The position numbers were made by a program, and so were the translations under genes. 64,000 nucleotides of DNA from Mixophyes australis (taxonomy: Eukaryota > Chordata > Amphibia > Anura > Limnodynastidae), in the NCBI GenBank assembly GCA_036250195.1, contig JAVHZZ010000003.1:341787875-341851874 (forward strand). Reading direction: 5' to 3'. Shown piece after piece: positions 12,250 to 22,657 of the stretch. Each line of letters begins with the position of its first letter. Within the stretch, counting starts at the first letter, position 1. The notes under the pieces were generated by a model. The model was not told where the DNA came from, did no database searches, and saw only the letters and a list, made by a program, of their open reading frames with translations.

Positions 12250-13020
12250 AACGTTTCACCGAGGTAGCTTTCTGGACTGCATAGTGGAGTGGTCCCGGTA
12301 CCCAATTTGGTACCGGGGCCACAATATATCCCCCTTAACTGGTCTCAATTCCACCAAAAAAGTATCTGGACTGCGTAGTGGAGTGGTCCCCACAATATAA
12401 AAAAACACTCAACTGGTCTGAATTCCACCAAAAAAGTATCTGGACTGCGTTGTGGAGTGGTCCCCACAATATAATAAAAAAACCCTCAACTGGTCTGAAT
12501 TCCACCAAAAAAGTATCTGGACTGTGTAGGGGATTGGTCCCCACAATATAATAAAAAATCCCTCAACTGGTCTGAATTTCACCAAACAAGTATCTGGACT
12601 GCGTAGTGGAGTGGTCCCCACAATATAATAAAAAAAAAACCCAATTGTTCTGAATTCCACCAAACAAGTATCTGGACTGCGTAGTGGAGTGGCCCAACTA
12701 CCCAATTTGATACCGGGGGCACAATATAATAAAAAAAACCTCAATTGTTCTGAATTCCACCAAACAAGGATCTGGACTGCGTAGTGGAGTGGTCCCCACA
12801 ATATAATAAAAAATCCCTCAACTGGTCTGAATTCCACCAAACAAGTATCTGGACTGCGTAGTGGAGTGGTCCCCACAATATAATAAAAAATCCCTCAACT
12901 GGTCTGAATTCCACCAAACAAGTATCTGGACTGCTTAGGGGAGTGACCCCGGTACCCAATTTGGTACCGGGGCCACAATATAATAATAAAACCCTCAACT
13001 GGTCTGAATTCCAGTGCACA
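12250..13020. repeat. Tandem array, unit about 77 bp, inside the hAT element
   Basis: About ten units share the core tctggactgcgtagtggagt followed by ggtccccacaatataataaa and tcaactggtctgaattccac. Three units carry an extra insert containing ggtacccaatttggtacc, an 18-base near-palindrome. The array makes long minus-strand frames rich in FRPVEGFFIILWG, which are repeat artefacts. Confidence 0.93.
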
Positions 13021-13604
13021 GATGGCGGACACTGGATGGATGTCTAAAATCAACATAGCAGTTAAGGGCGCAGTTCCTCTTTTTTGTGACTGCACAAACA
13101 ATTAAAGTAGTAATAGAAATGAGAGTTTTTTTTTTTTTTTTAAATATAGAAAGAAAGAAGGTAGTACTAGAAATGGCAGTTATTTTTTTTTTTTTTTAAA
13201 TAGAGAAAGAAAGAAGGTAGTAATAGAAATGGCAGTTATTCGAATCCCCAGGAGATTCTTAGTGTGGTGAGCCACAGAGAGATTATTTCCCTCAGTTTCT
13301 CTAACAGGTTGTCAGTGTTGTGCCTCTTCTTAAAACCTGTGATACATAACTACACACACTTGGCAAAGCTTTTACAAATTATCTGCGGCACAGGAGAGTA
13401 CCACTGGACTGTACTTTAATAGCAGTACCTATTATTTTTGGGTACAGCAACAGTGAATGATCGTAGTTAGACTTTTAAATAGCAGTACAAGCTAGATTTT
13501 TAAAATTTTGTAATATTTTTTTCCAATTATTTTTGGAAAATTTTTTATTATTTTTTTTTAAATTATTTTTTTATAATTTTTTTTATAAATTTAAATTTGT
13601 TTTT

Positions 13605-14240
13605 TTAGAACTTTTGGATAACTTGGAAATAACAATGCCCTTGGCAGAACAGACCACAGGACACAGGAAATACAGAAAGAAAGAAGGTAGCAATAGAAAT
13701 GGCAGTTCCTCTTTTTTGGAACTGCACAAACAGTGATGAAAATGAAGGTGGAGCTGGTGGCATGTTACAGTCCTCTTCAGAGGACAATCTCCTGACCAGC
13801 AGGTCTTTGCACCGCTGTAGACTTGTGTCCGCCGGAAACAGAGACACAACATACGCTTTAAACCGAGGATCGAGAACGATGGCCAGAATGTATTCCTCTG
13901 ACTTTAAAAGACTGACCACCCTCGGATCCTGGCAAAGCGTACGAAGGGCTTCATCCACAAGAGCTACATGCTTGGTGGAATCGCAATGGTGTACCAGCTC
14001 CTCCCTCACTTTCTCCAGCTGCTTCTGCAAAAGCCTGATCAGGGGAATCACCTGACTCAAGCTGGCAGTGTCGGAACTGACTTCTCGTGTGGCAAGTTCA
14101 AATGGCTGCAGAACCTTGCACAACACGGAAATCATTCTCCAGTGCGCTTGACTCAGGCGCATCCCCACTCCTTTTCCTATGTCGTAGGTGGCTGTGTAGG
14201 CTTGAATGGCCTTTTGATGCTCCTCCATCCTCTGCAGCAT
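13605..14240 (-). pseudogene. hAT (ZBED-like) transposase fragment
   Basis: The minus frame opens with a helix-rich stretch, then LSQAHWRMISVLCKVLQPFE, LATREVSSDTASLSQVIPLI and LDPRFKAYVVSLF. These match the middle and C-terminal part of the RNase H-like hAT transposase core seen in ZBED-type proteins (the W..I..L...L.PF...T..VS...SLS...P pattern and the LDPRFK block). After about residue 160 it runs into low-complexity sequence. The BED zinc finger, the first catalytic Asp region and the C-terminal dimerisation block (hATC) are absent. It is a truncated, non-functional remnant. Confidence 0.8.
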
Positions 14241-14704
14241 ATAGAGGGTGGAGTTCTAGCACGTCACTACCTCTTGTTAATTTAGATTACAAGGCTTGTA
14301 AATACTTTGAAGATAAAAAAAGCAGGCTGCACAGACTGTGGAGCTAGAAAGTGAAATTAAATGGACCACGTTACTTTGGTGGCTATCTATTCCCCCCCCC
14401 CCCCCGCCCTACACTTGAATATAAAAAAAAGCAGCCTGCATAGGAGATTGGGCATCGGGCTTGCCAGACGACGTTGATGGCATTTCATCGTCTATGTCAT
14501 GACTAGTGGCAGCAGCTTCAGCATTAAGAGGAAGTGGGTCTTGATCTTTCCCTACTTTATCCTCCAAATTTTTGTTCTGCATTATATGTAGCACAAGAGA
14601 GTGTACCCCGAAGCCACACACACTCGGCAAAGCCTTTAAAAATTATATGCCGCACAGGAGAGTACCACTGGACTGGAGTTATACAGCAGTACCACTGGAC
14701 TTAT

Positions 14705-14910
14705 ACTGCAGAATCAGTGAAATTTGTAATATGGCAGTAACAACAATGGACTTATACTGCAGAATGAGTGAACTTTGTAATATTGCAGTACCACTGGATT
14801 TATACTGCAGAATGAGTGAACTTTGTAATATTGCAGTACCAATGGACTTATACTGCAGAATGAGTGAACTTTGTAATATAGCAGTACCAATGGACTTATA
14901 CTGCAGGATT
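14705..14910. repeat. 48-bp tandem repeat in the hAT element
   Basis: Four to five units of gaatgagtgaactttgtaat followed by attgcagtaccaatggactt occur in tandem. They lie in the part of the element upstream of the transposase remnant. Confidence 0.9.
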
Positions 14911-15029
14911 GTTTTGGGATATTTTTTTTTTTTATAATTACTTTTTTTGTATTTTTTTTTATAACTTTTTTTGAAATATTTTATAATTTGGGAATAATGG
15001 GGAAATAACAATGCCCTTAGAAGGACAGA

Positions 15030-15225
15030 GCACAGGACACAGCACCACTGGACTGAACAGGACACAGCACAGGACCCAGCAGCACCACTGAACTCAGAAG
15101 GACAGAGCACAGGACACAGCACCACTGGACTGAACAGGACACAGCACAGGACCCAGCAGCACCACTGAACTCAGAAGGACAAAGCACAGGACACAGCACC
15201 ACTGGACTGAGCAGAACACAGAGCA
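15030..15225. repeat. Tandem repeat, unit about 77 bp, near the hAT right end
   Basis: Units alternate cagcaccactggactgaaca and agcaccactgaactcagaag around gacacagcacagg. They create Cys/Val-rich minus-strand frames that are not real proteins. Confidence 0.88.
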
Positions 15226-16177
15226 CAGCACAGCACAGAACTGAACAGCACGAGATATAGCAGGACAGAGGACCACCTAACACACCCTCCCTCTACCCTG
15301 ATCAATGCCCGAGTGAAGATGGCGGCGAATAGCGGGGAATTTATAGGATCCGAGTATCGCGAGATCCGACAGCGGGATTATGACTCAGAGCCTCGGTTTC
15401 AGTTTTGCAATTGGCGGGAATACCCGGATCTGTCTCGGATCCGGCTCGGATCGGCAACGTTCGGGTGGGCTCGGATTTCAGAAATCCGAGTGCGCTCATC
15501 TCTACGTAAATCGGGCATACACATGTCCGTACTCAAGCAGAGGATGTAAAGATACAACTGTTGTTTAATACGGGTCTAGGTGCGCTCTGCTCTAACAGAC
15601 AATACACTGCAGGACACGCCCAATACATATGTGGAATATAAAGACCCAAAAGAACGAACTGAAAAAAACCCAAAAACTATTAATGTCACCTTTTAATAAT
15701 AGAGTCATTAGTGACAAAACTGTTTTATTCGCACATAAAATACATTTGTTAGTATGTTATGAATGTCTACTGTACATTAAATGCATTTTCACAGATACTC
15801 TTGATTGCAAACACACGCTCAATGGTGCATACAGGACCGTCATCACTAGTAATCGGCACTTACACCAGACTTGTAGCTAGTGCAAGTGATATGGCAGAAA
15901 AACATGTACCTTAGAGATGCCCAAAGATTGAATCAGTTGCTGCTCCATGCACTCGAGCTTGGCATGTCCTTTACTGTGCATTTACTACGTGCATACGCCA
16001 CTTCCTCTCCCCATTATGCCCATGAAATTATAGGCTGTAGTAAGGGTCCTTTGCACTCGAAAATTAATCAGATGTTGCTGCATTCTCTGGCGTACAGTCC
16101 GGTTCTGGGCAGCCGCATATCGATTTTGCGTGAAATACAGCAAGTATCTGCATTCACGTTCCTTAATGAATTAGGCC

Positions 16178-16182
<5 letters not shown>

Positions 16183-16241
<59 letters not shown>
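16183..16241. repeat. (TA)n microsatellite
   Basis: About 59 bases of pure TA directly follow the right end of the gattcattaagg element. Confidence 0.97.
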
Positions 16242-16560
16242 TCTCACTATCTCATTACCATTATCACCCCTGGATTAAGAATTATTGTACTGAACAATAC
16301 TGTGGTGAAAGTTAGTGCTTTATCATTTTTATGCATGCACATACAGTATAAATATCTTTTTGTGTATATTATTACTTTGTCTGACACACAACTTTGAGTA
16401 TCCTTATGCATGCAATATAAATTTGATCAGAGCATTATCCAGTGCTAAAATTTGCTCTTCTTCAAATTATGTAGTCTTGTTATACAAAGTAATGTGTAAT
16501 TGTATAAAACACATACAGTGCAAGAACATCACATGCTTAACATGACAGTCAAAACAGCTT

Positions 16561-16737
16561 GGGGTATATTTACTAAACTGTGGGTTTGAAAAAAATGGAG
16601 ATGTTGCCTATAGCAACCAATCAGATTCTAGCTGTCATTTGTAAAAATGTACAAAATAAATGATAACCAGAAGCTGATTGGTTGCTATTGGCAACATCTT
16701 CACTTTTTCCAAAAACGCAGTTTATTAAATATACCCC
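16561..16737. mobile_element. Palindromic MITE, CCAATCAG family, copy 3
   Basis: Ends are ggggtatatttactaaactg and its mirror. Both arms keep aaccaatcag and ctgattggtt. Counting four terminal G/C bases, the flanks are ctt on both sides (16558-16560 and 16738-16740), a possible 3-bp target duplication. Confidence 0.88.
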
Positions 16738-16744
16738 CTTGAGT

Positions 16745-17514
16745 CTTTACTAACACTGTAATGTCCAGTAATCCTAAGTGACCTCCCTATCTTATATGTA
16801 GAAGTCAAAAGTTTTACGGAGCTATTTATCAATATCATTATCACTAGTCGTGGTGAATATTAGAAATGTGGCATATTAGTCACTGTGAGAGCTGCGAGAG
16901 AGGACTATATATCACTCTGCTACTTTCTAATAGATTTTTAAGTAGAATGGCATGATTTATACTTTTTTCATTATTTTCAAAATTTTACACTCTAGCTCAT
17001 CTATTATTGCTTCCTATCTTAAATCCTATTTCTTTTTTTGGCTTCACAAGAATTATGTTTTTGCTTCCTCCAGTACAGACACCAGCATCATGATATAAAG
17101 TGTAATAATTATTCTTTGGTAGAAATAATTGTTAATTCAGCAACATTTTAAAAATGACCATGAAAAGTAGTATTCAATAATTATATTTTATATACATATG
17201 TGGTCTAAAAAATATCATTTGAGACATATTGGGAAACAGATGAACTATGTGAGAAAGATAATTGTAAATATTGTTTATTTAAACACATAGTACTGTAATA
17301 GTAAATGCATTTGTTTAATAATACTTTGCCATGGCATAGTGCCGCAATGGCATTGAAAAGGTTAACCATAAATGGCAGCGCGAGTCTCAGAGCAGACATG
17401 GGCCCTTGTGGCCCTCCAGCCTCTACTGAGCCCCTCTTTCACAGCGAAAAAAAAGAGGTGAATCACGACCAGGAAGGCTCCAGCTGGTAGCGGTTGTAAT
17501 GGAGCAGCTGCACC
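16745..17514. other. Non-coding DNA, nothing recognised
   Basis: AT-rich to about 17340, then a more GC-rich stretch just before the hAT insertion. No gene is visible. Confidence 0.4.
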
Positions 17515-17801
17515 CATAGTACCAAGGGCAGATTGGGAACTAAAAGTGGCTGATATAGGGACAGTTGGAAGATATGACTATTGGTTCACCCACATAATGG
17601 CTGCCTCCTCTGTGTACAAGTGACTACACTTTGACTAATACATAGAAAGTAGGACAAAATAAGCAACTAAATTTAGCAGTAGTAAACTGGTAACAATATA
17701 TACATATATACATATTTGTGCTTATTTAATAATATGGTGCAGAGGAACTGCCATTACAGAAAAATACAGTTGACAGACTGTCCTGCTCTCTCCTTCTTGT
17801 T

Positions 17802-17880
17802 CTTGTTGCTTTCCCTACCTGTGGCTGCTGGTGTCTCTTGCTCAGTTGTCGCTTGTCTGGATCCTGGAATGCTGGGAGCC
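17802..17880 (-). pseudogene. Decayed exon of hAT element A, donor site lost
   Basis: Minus-strand sequence after tttcccaaatag aligns by eye with the exon of element B at 20722-20800. Both share the ggatcc...gacaagc..caact pattern, the gcagccacagg core and the following ggagagagcag. The B copies have a GT donor (aacag|gtagg); here the matching bases read aacaagaagg, so the splice donor is destroyed. Shared residues include PS and AATG.ES.KN. Confidence 0.55.
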
Positions 17881-18257
17881 CTATTTGGGAAAATAAATGG
17901 GTACATGAAAACTCAAATCAAAAGCCACATTTAATAGTTAGGCCTCCCTCCAGCCCCAACATTAAAATACCAGTATTCACGTTTAATAAATAAACCTATT
18001 TCTTCCCTCCAAACAGCCCCAGCAATAAATTAATAGCATTTACGTTTAATAGATATAACCATTTCCCACAACCATCCCGGCATTAAATAATTCATATTCA
18101 CATTTAGTTAATAGACAGCATTCTTCCCAAACCCACCCCCACATTCAATTAATAGCCCCCAAATCACCCCATATTAAATTAATAGTCCCCACTATTAAAA
18201 TAAATCACCCCACCATCACCCCACAAACAAAATAGCACCCATTAAATAGGCAATACC

Positions 18258-18258
<1 letters not shown>

Positions 18259-18318
<60 letters not shown>
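18259..18318. repeat. (CA)n microsatellite
   Basis: A nearly pure CA run of about 60 bases lies at the edge of the minisatellite in hAT element A. Confidence 0.97.
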
Positions 18319-18319
<1 letters not shown>

Positions 18320-18334
18320 TACCAGTAGCCCCCT

Positions 18335-19204
18335 TGTCAAAACACACACTGCCACAACCCCACTTGTCAAAACACACACACTGCCACAAGCCACCTTGTC
18401 ATCACACACACTTCATTGCCACAAGCCCTCTTGTCATCACACACACACATACACACTGCCACAGGCCACCTTGTCTAAACACACACACATATTGCCACAA
18501 GCCCCATTGTCAAAACACACACACTTCATTGCCACAAGCCCCCTTGTCAAGACACACACGCATTGTCACTAACCCCCTTGTCAACACACGCATTGCCACA
18601 AGCCCCCTTGTCAAAACATACACACATTGCCACAAGCCCCCTTGTCAAGACACACACACACGCACACTGCCACAACCCCCCTTGTCAAGACACACACGCA
18701 TTGCCACAAGCCCCCTTGTCAAAATACACACAAATTTCCACAAGCCCTCTTGTCAAAACACACACATGCACACTTCCACAACCCCCTTGTCAAAACACAC
18801 ACATTGCCACAACCCCCCTTGACAAAACACACACATTGCCACAACCCCCCTTGTCACAGCACACACATTGCCATAAACCCCCTTGTCAAAACACACACAT
18901 TGCCATAAACCCCCTTGTCAAAACACACACATTGCCACAATCCCTTGTCAAAACACACACATTGCCACAACTCCCTTGTGAAAACACACACATTGCCATA
19001 ATCCCTTGTCAAAACACACACATTGCCACAACTCCATTTGTCAAAACACACACATTGCCACAACCCCCTTGTCAAAACACACACATTTCCACAAGACACC
19101 TTGCCATCACACACACACTTCATTGCCACAAGCCCACTTGTCATCACACATACACACTGCCACAGGCCCCCTTGTCTAAACATAGACACACACATTGCCA
19201 CAAG
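18335..19204. repeat. CA-rich minisatellite, left block
   Basis: About 27 imperfect units of gccacaagcccccttgtcaa plus aacacacacatt are tandemly arranged. They yield long His/Thr-rich frames on the plus strand and Cys/Val-rich frames on the minus strand, which are artefacts. The array continues at 21227 after the inserted hAT element B. Confidence 0.95.
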
Positions 19205-19617
19205 CAGGGCCGCCGAGAGGGGGGGGGAGCGGGTACTAATTACCCGGGCCCGGCATGTCAGGGGGCCCGGCCCGGGCCCTTGCGCTGCTGATTTTTTTTA
19301 ATTTTTTAATTTTTTTTTTCAAAACGTTTTTTTCCCTTTCCTTTTTTTTTTTTTTTTTGGCGGGGGGGTGGGGGGGGGGCTCGGTCGTTGGTGGGGGGAG
19401 CAGGCTAGTTTAAAAAAAAAAAAAAACATACTCACCTGATCGCGGAGCCGGCATCCCTCCTCTCTGCTGCTCTGTGCTCTATTCAGACTGTCTGAATGCT
19501 GGGTGTGATGTCATCATGTCATGCCCAGCATTCAGTCAGTCTGGAGCAATGGAGCACAGAGCAGCAGAGAAGACCAAGAGAGGAGAAAAGGTAAGTGAAG
19601 GGAGGAAAACGAGGGGG

Positions 19618-20400
19618 GCACAGAGGGGTTAAAAAACGGGGGGGGGGGGGGCAGCATGACAGAGGGGTTAAAAAATGAGGGGGAGCACAGAGGGGTTAAA
19701 AAATGGGAAAGCAGCATGTCAGAGGGGTTAAAAAATGAGTGGGGGCACAGAGGGGTTAAAAAATGGGAAAGCAGCATGTCAGAGGGGTTAAAAATTGAGG
19801 GGGGAGCACAGAGGGGTTAAAAAACGGGAAAGCAGCATGACAGAGGGGTTAAAAAATAAGGGGGGGCACAGAGGGGTTAAAAAACGGGGAAGCAGCATGT
19901 CAGAGGAGTTAAAAACGGGGAAGCAGCATGTCAGAGGGGTTAAAAAATTAGGGGGAGCACAGAGGGGTTAAAAAACGGGAAAGCAGCATGTCAAAGGGGT
20001 TAAAAACGGGGAAGCAGCATGTCAGAGGGGTTAAAAAATGAGGGGGAGCACAGAGGGGTTAAAAAATGGGAAAGCAGCATGTCAGAGGGGTTAAAAAATG
20101 AGAGGGGCACAGATGGGTTAAAAAATGGGAAAGCAGCATGTCAGAGGGGTTAAAAATTGAGGGGGGAGCACAGAGGGGTTAAAAAACGGGAAAGCAGCAT
20201 GTCAGAGGGGTTAAAAAATGAGAGGGGCACAGATGGGTTAAAAAATGGGAAAGCAGCATGTCAGAGGGGTTAAAAATTGAGGGGGGAGCACAGAGGGGTT
20301 AAAAAATGGGAAAGCAGCATGACAGAGGGGGTGAAAAAATGAGAGGGGCACAGATGGGTTAAAAAACGGGGCAGTATGGCACAGTGGGGTTAATAAACAG
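19618..20400. repeat. GGGGTTAAAAAA minisatellite in hAT B copy 1
   Basis: Roughly 30-bp half units (cagaggggttaaaaaatgag plus ggggagca, alternating with cagaggggttaaaaaacggg plus aaagcagcatgt) form about 60-bp higher-order units. Unit number and order differ from copy 2. Minus-strand frames rich in FFNPSV come from this repeat. Confidence 0.93.
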
Positions 20401-20721
20401 GGGTCAGCACGGCACAGTGGGGTTAAAAAATGGTGGGCAGCATGACACAGTGGGGTTACAAAGGGGGGGGGGAGGCATGGCACAGTGGGATTGAAAAAGG
20501 GGGGGAGCAGCATAGTATAGTCTGATGAAGGGGAGCCAGATGAAGGGGGCAAAAACAGCATGGAGGGCACAGTGTGATCATAAGGCATGGCGATGATGAA
20601 GGGGCACATTATTGTAATATTGGAGCTGGAGGAAGGCCTAATTATTAATCGTGGGTGCTATTGATTTAACGCTGGGGCTGGCTGTAATTTTCTAAATGTA
20701 GCCATTTTTTTTTCAAAATAG

Positions 20722-20800
20722 GTCCTTCAACATTTCTGGATCCGGACAAGCCACAACTAAAGAAAGCAGCAGCCACAGGTGGAGAAAGTGAGAAGAACAG
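20722..20800 (+). pseudogene. Splice-bounded exon relic in hAT B copy 1
   Basis: A T-rich tract ending in aaaatag is followed by 79 bases and the donor gtagga. One frame reads PSTFLDPDKPQLKK then AAATGGESEKNR with no stop. The same exon is in copy 2 (43161-43239) and, decayed, in hAT element A. It is probably a remaining exon of the parent autonomous element; no catalytic motif is present. Confidence 0.5.
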
Positions 20801-21226
20801 GTAGGAGAGAGCAGCACAGTGTGTGAAATGTTGTGATTCTAGTAGGGACAATACCAATTTTTGGTGAATGTTGTGTCCAATGTAAGGTGTAGGCCAAGAC
20901 TGAACTGTTTGTGTACACACTGCATTGTTTGTATACTACCCTGTGGTGGTAGATGTCCTGAAAGTCAGGAGTGCTTAAACATATGTGACGCTCCGGCGAA
21001 TTGAGAGCCTAGTGGTTTTTATGTTAGCCACGCCCCAATGGCATGTTTGCCACGCCCCCAAATGCATGACCGCACCTCCCAAAATTTTTGCACTGCCGTT
21101 TGGCTAGCCACGCCCCTGAATATATGACCTTACGGCGGCGCAAAAAAATTTTGGGGCTTACTTCACTATGAGGGGGGCCCCATGAATTTGTTGTACCCGG
21201 GCCCTGAATTCTTCTTGGCAGCCCTG

Positions 21227-21783
21227 GCCACAAGTCCCCTTATCAAAACACACACGCAATGCCACAAGCCCCCTTGTCAAACACACACATGCATTGTCAC
21301 AAGCCTCCTTGTCAAAACACACACACATTGCCACTAGCCCCCTTGTCAAAACATATACACACTGCCACAAGCCCCTTGTCAAAAAACACACACATTGCCA
21401 CAAGCCCCCTTGTCAAAACACACATACATTGCCACAAGGCTCCTTGTCAAAACACACACACACATACTGCCACAAGCCCCCTTGTCAAAACACACACACA
21501 TTGCCACGAGCCTCCTTGTCAAAACACACAGACACTGCCACATGCCCCCTTGTCAAAACACACACATTGCCACATGTGCCTTTGCTAAAACATACACACA
21601 TTGACACAAGCCCCTTGATACAACACACACACACACTGCCATGAGTCCCTTTGTCAAAACACACACTGCCACTAACCCCTTTGTCAAAACGTATACACAC
21701 ATTGCCACAAGTCCCCTTGACATCTCTCTCTCTCACACACACACACAAACACACACACACATACACACACACACACACACACA
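21227..21783. repeat. CA-rich minisatellite, right block
   Basis: About 15 further units of the 18335-19204 minisatellite end in a (CA)n/(CT)n tract (about 21720-21783) just before the right end of hAT element A. Confidence 0.94.
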
Positions 21784-21815
21784 AACAACAGTAACAATCC
21801 GCCCCTGCATAGTAC

Positions 21816-22650
21816 GTCGAGGCAGTCTAAGGTTAGCTGACAGGGGGAGCAACTGCGCAGAGCAGAGAGGATGTCCATTAGATCAGAGAAGGAACGGCAG
21901 GGAACAGATATAGAGATCATAAGACAGAAGGAATGGAGAACCTAAAGAGGTAATAAAAAGAGATTAGCTGAGAGAGAAAGTGGCAAGCAAGGGGAAGTGA
22001 CAGGTGACAAGTAGACAAAAAAAGGTATTGAGAGACAGACCAATAAGGGGAATTTAGTGACTGAAGGGGAATCAACACAAGGAGTGGGAAGAAGCTGAGA
22101 AGAAAGGAATGGAGAGCAAGCTGACAGACTGAGGGAAGGGATTAATTTAGTGAGAGAAAAAACAGACAGAAGACATTACATTCAAGTACAATGTGTTGCA
22201 GAGCAGCGGAAAAACAATACACCATGAATTTAAATCAGACTTACTTTATAGCACAATATAAGACATATGGCATATGATATGATATCCTACACCATACATC
22301 AAGTACAGCACTATTCATGCATCACTTCAACAAGACAGCAGTTTCAAAAAGGAATGGATATGAGGGAGAGGTACTGTTTAGCTAAAAAGTAGATACTGTG
22401 GCTGTATTATATAGAAATAGTTTATTTTAAAAATGTATTTCAATTAGTGGCGCACGCGTCAATTTATATAATTGCAAATGTACCGATTTTATATACTGCG
22501 TTATATATTTCTGTATCAACAATATATTGATATCTGATACAATAGGCAAATATTGGAGGGAATTTGATTTGTAACTTCTGAGGCAGTATGTCACAATTTG
22601 GTTTTGTAACGTTTCTAGAGGAAATTCTTATTAAGGTTAATTAGACCTCT
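21816..22650. other. Purine-rich then AT-rich non-coding DNA
   Basis: 21820-22160 is unusually rich in AG (gagaga, agaagg) on the plus strand. The remainder is AT-rich. No gene or bounded element is seen. Confidence 0.4.
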
Positions 22651-22657
22651 TTCATGT

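Larger units (their letters stand above)
11949..15504 (-). mobile_element. hAT transposon, 3.56 kb, with cgtaaatc target duplication
   Basis: The ends are TAGGGATGTGCTCCGG on the left and, on the opposite strand, TAGAGATGAGCGCACTCGG on the right. Both are flanked by the identical 8 bases cgtaaatc (11941-11948 and 15505-15512), the hAT signature. Inside, on the minus strand, are a 5' region with tandem repeats, a transposase remnant (13605-14240) and a long 3' tandem array (12250-13020). The N-terminal half of a normal transposase is missing, so this copy cannot be autonomous. A same-ended short relative lies at 53278-53937. Confidence 0.93.
11880..16180. mobile_element. Older DNA element with gattcattaagg ends, split by a hAT insertion
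   Basis: The left end gtctgattcattaaggcatg mirrors the right end gttccttaatgaattaggcc. The two halves (11880-11948 and 15505-16180) join into one element of about 0.7 kb once the hAT insertion and one target duplication are removed. Related sequence occurs at 30514-30982, at 39755-40220 (opposite strand) and as a fragment near 44180-44370, so it is a dispersed family. No transposase is visible. The superfamily is uncertain. Confidence 0.65.
19205..21226 (+). mobile_element. hAT transposon B, copy 1, with gccacaag target duplication
   Basis: The ends are CAGGGCCGCCGAGAGG and, reversed, CAGGGCTGCCAAGAA. The flanks are gccacaag at 19197-19204 and 21227-21234; this octamer also recurs in the host minisatellite, so it alone is weak, but copy 2 confirms the boundaries with a different octamer. 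The element holds a GGGGTTAAAAAA minisatellite, one splice-bounded exon (20722-20800) and a GC-rich right part with repeated gccacgccc. No complete transposase is present: non-autonomous. Confidence 0.93.
17523..21807 (-). mobile_element. hAT transposon A, minisatellite-filled, with catagtac target duplication
   Basis: The left end caagggcagattggg and the right end, read on the minus strand as caggggcggattgtt, form an imperfect terminal inverted repeat. Identical 8-base flanks catagtac lie at 17515-17522 and 21808-21815. On the minus strand the element carries a decayed transposase-type exon (17802-17880). Much of its interior is a roughly 32-bp CA-rich minisatellite. It is interrupted by hAT element B at 19205-21226; without that and the repeated 8 bases it would be about 2.26 kb. 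Confidence 0.9.

Noticed and set aside
12335..13101. Overlapping minus-strand frames rich in FRPVEGFFIILWG
   Set aside because: Translation of the 77-bp tandem array in the hAT element.
13533..13736. Phe-rich plus-strand frame
   Set aside because: T-rich homopolymer tract inside the hAT element, opposite to the transposase remnant.
14679..15283. Minus-strand frames rich in Cys, Val, Leu and Ser, or in Lys and Tyr
   Set aside because: They lie in tandem repeats and T-rich runs of the hAT element.
15880..16278. 132-residue frame ending in an (IY)n run
   Set aside because: It crosses the end of a non-coding DNA element and a TA microsatellite.
18854..19201. Cys/Val-rich minus-strand frame (also 21485-21784)
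   Set aside because: Reverse reading of the same minisatellite.
18334..19301. Long His/Thr/Pro-rich open frames on the plus strand (also 21259-21644)
   Set aside because: They arise from the 32-bp CA-rich minisatellite, stay open in several frames at once and have no independent coding signal.
20238..20609. Identical 123-residue minus-strand frames at 20238-20609 and 42677-43048
   Set aside because: Identity reflects the recent hAT duplication; the peptide is mostly a translation of the GGGGTTAAAAAA minisatellite and has no domain.
18335..21720. CRISPR-like regular repeat-spacer pattern
   Set aside because: Units are contiguous and diverged, with no unique spacers, in a vertebrate-type genome; this is a minisatellite.
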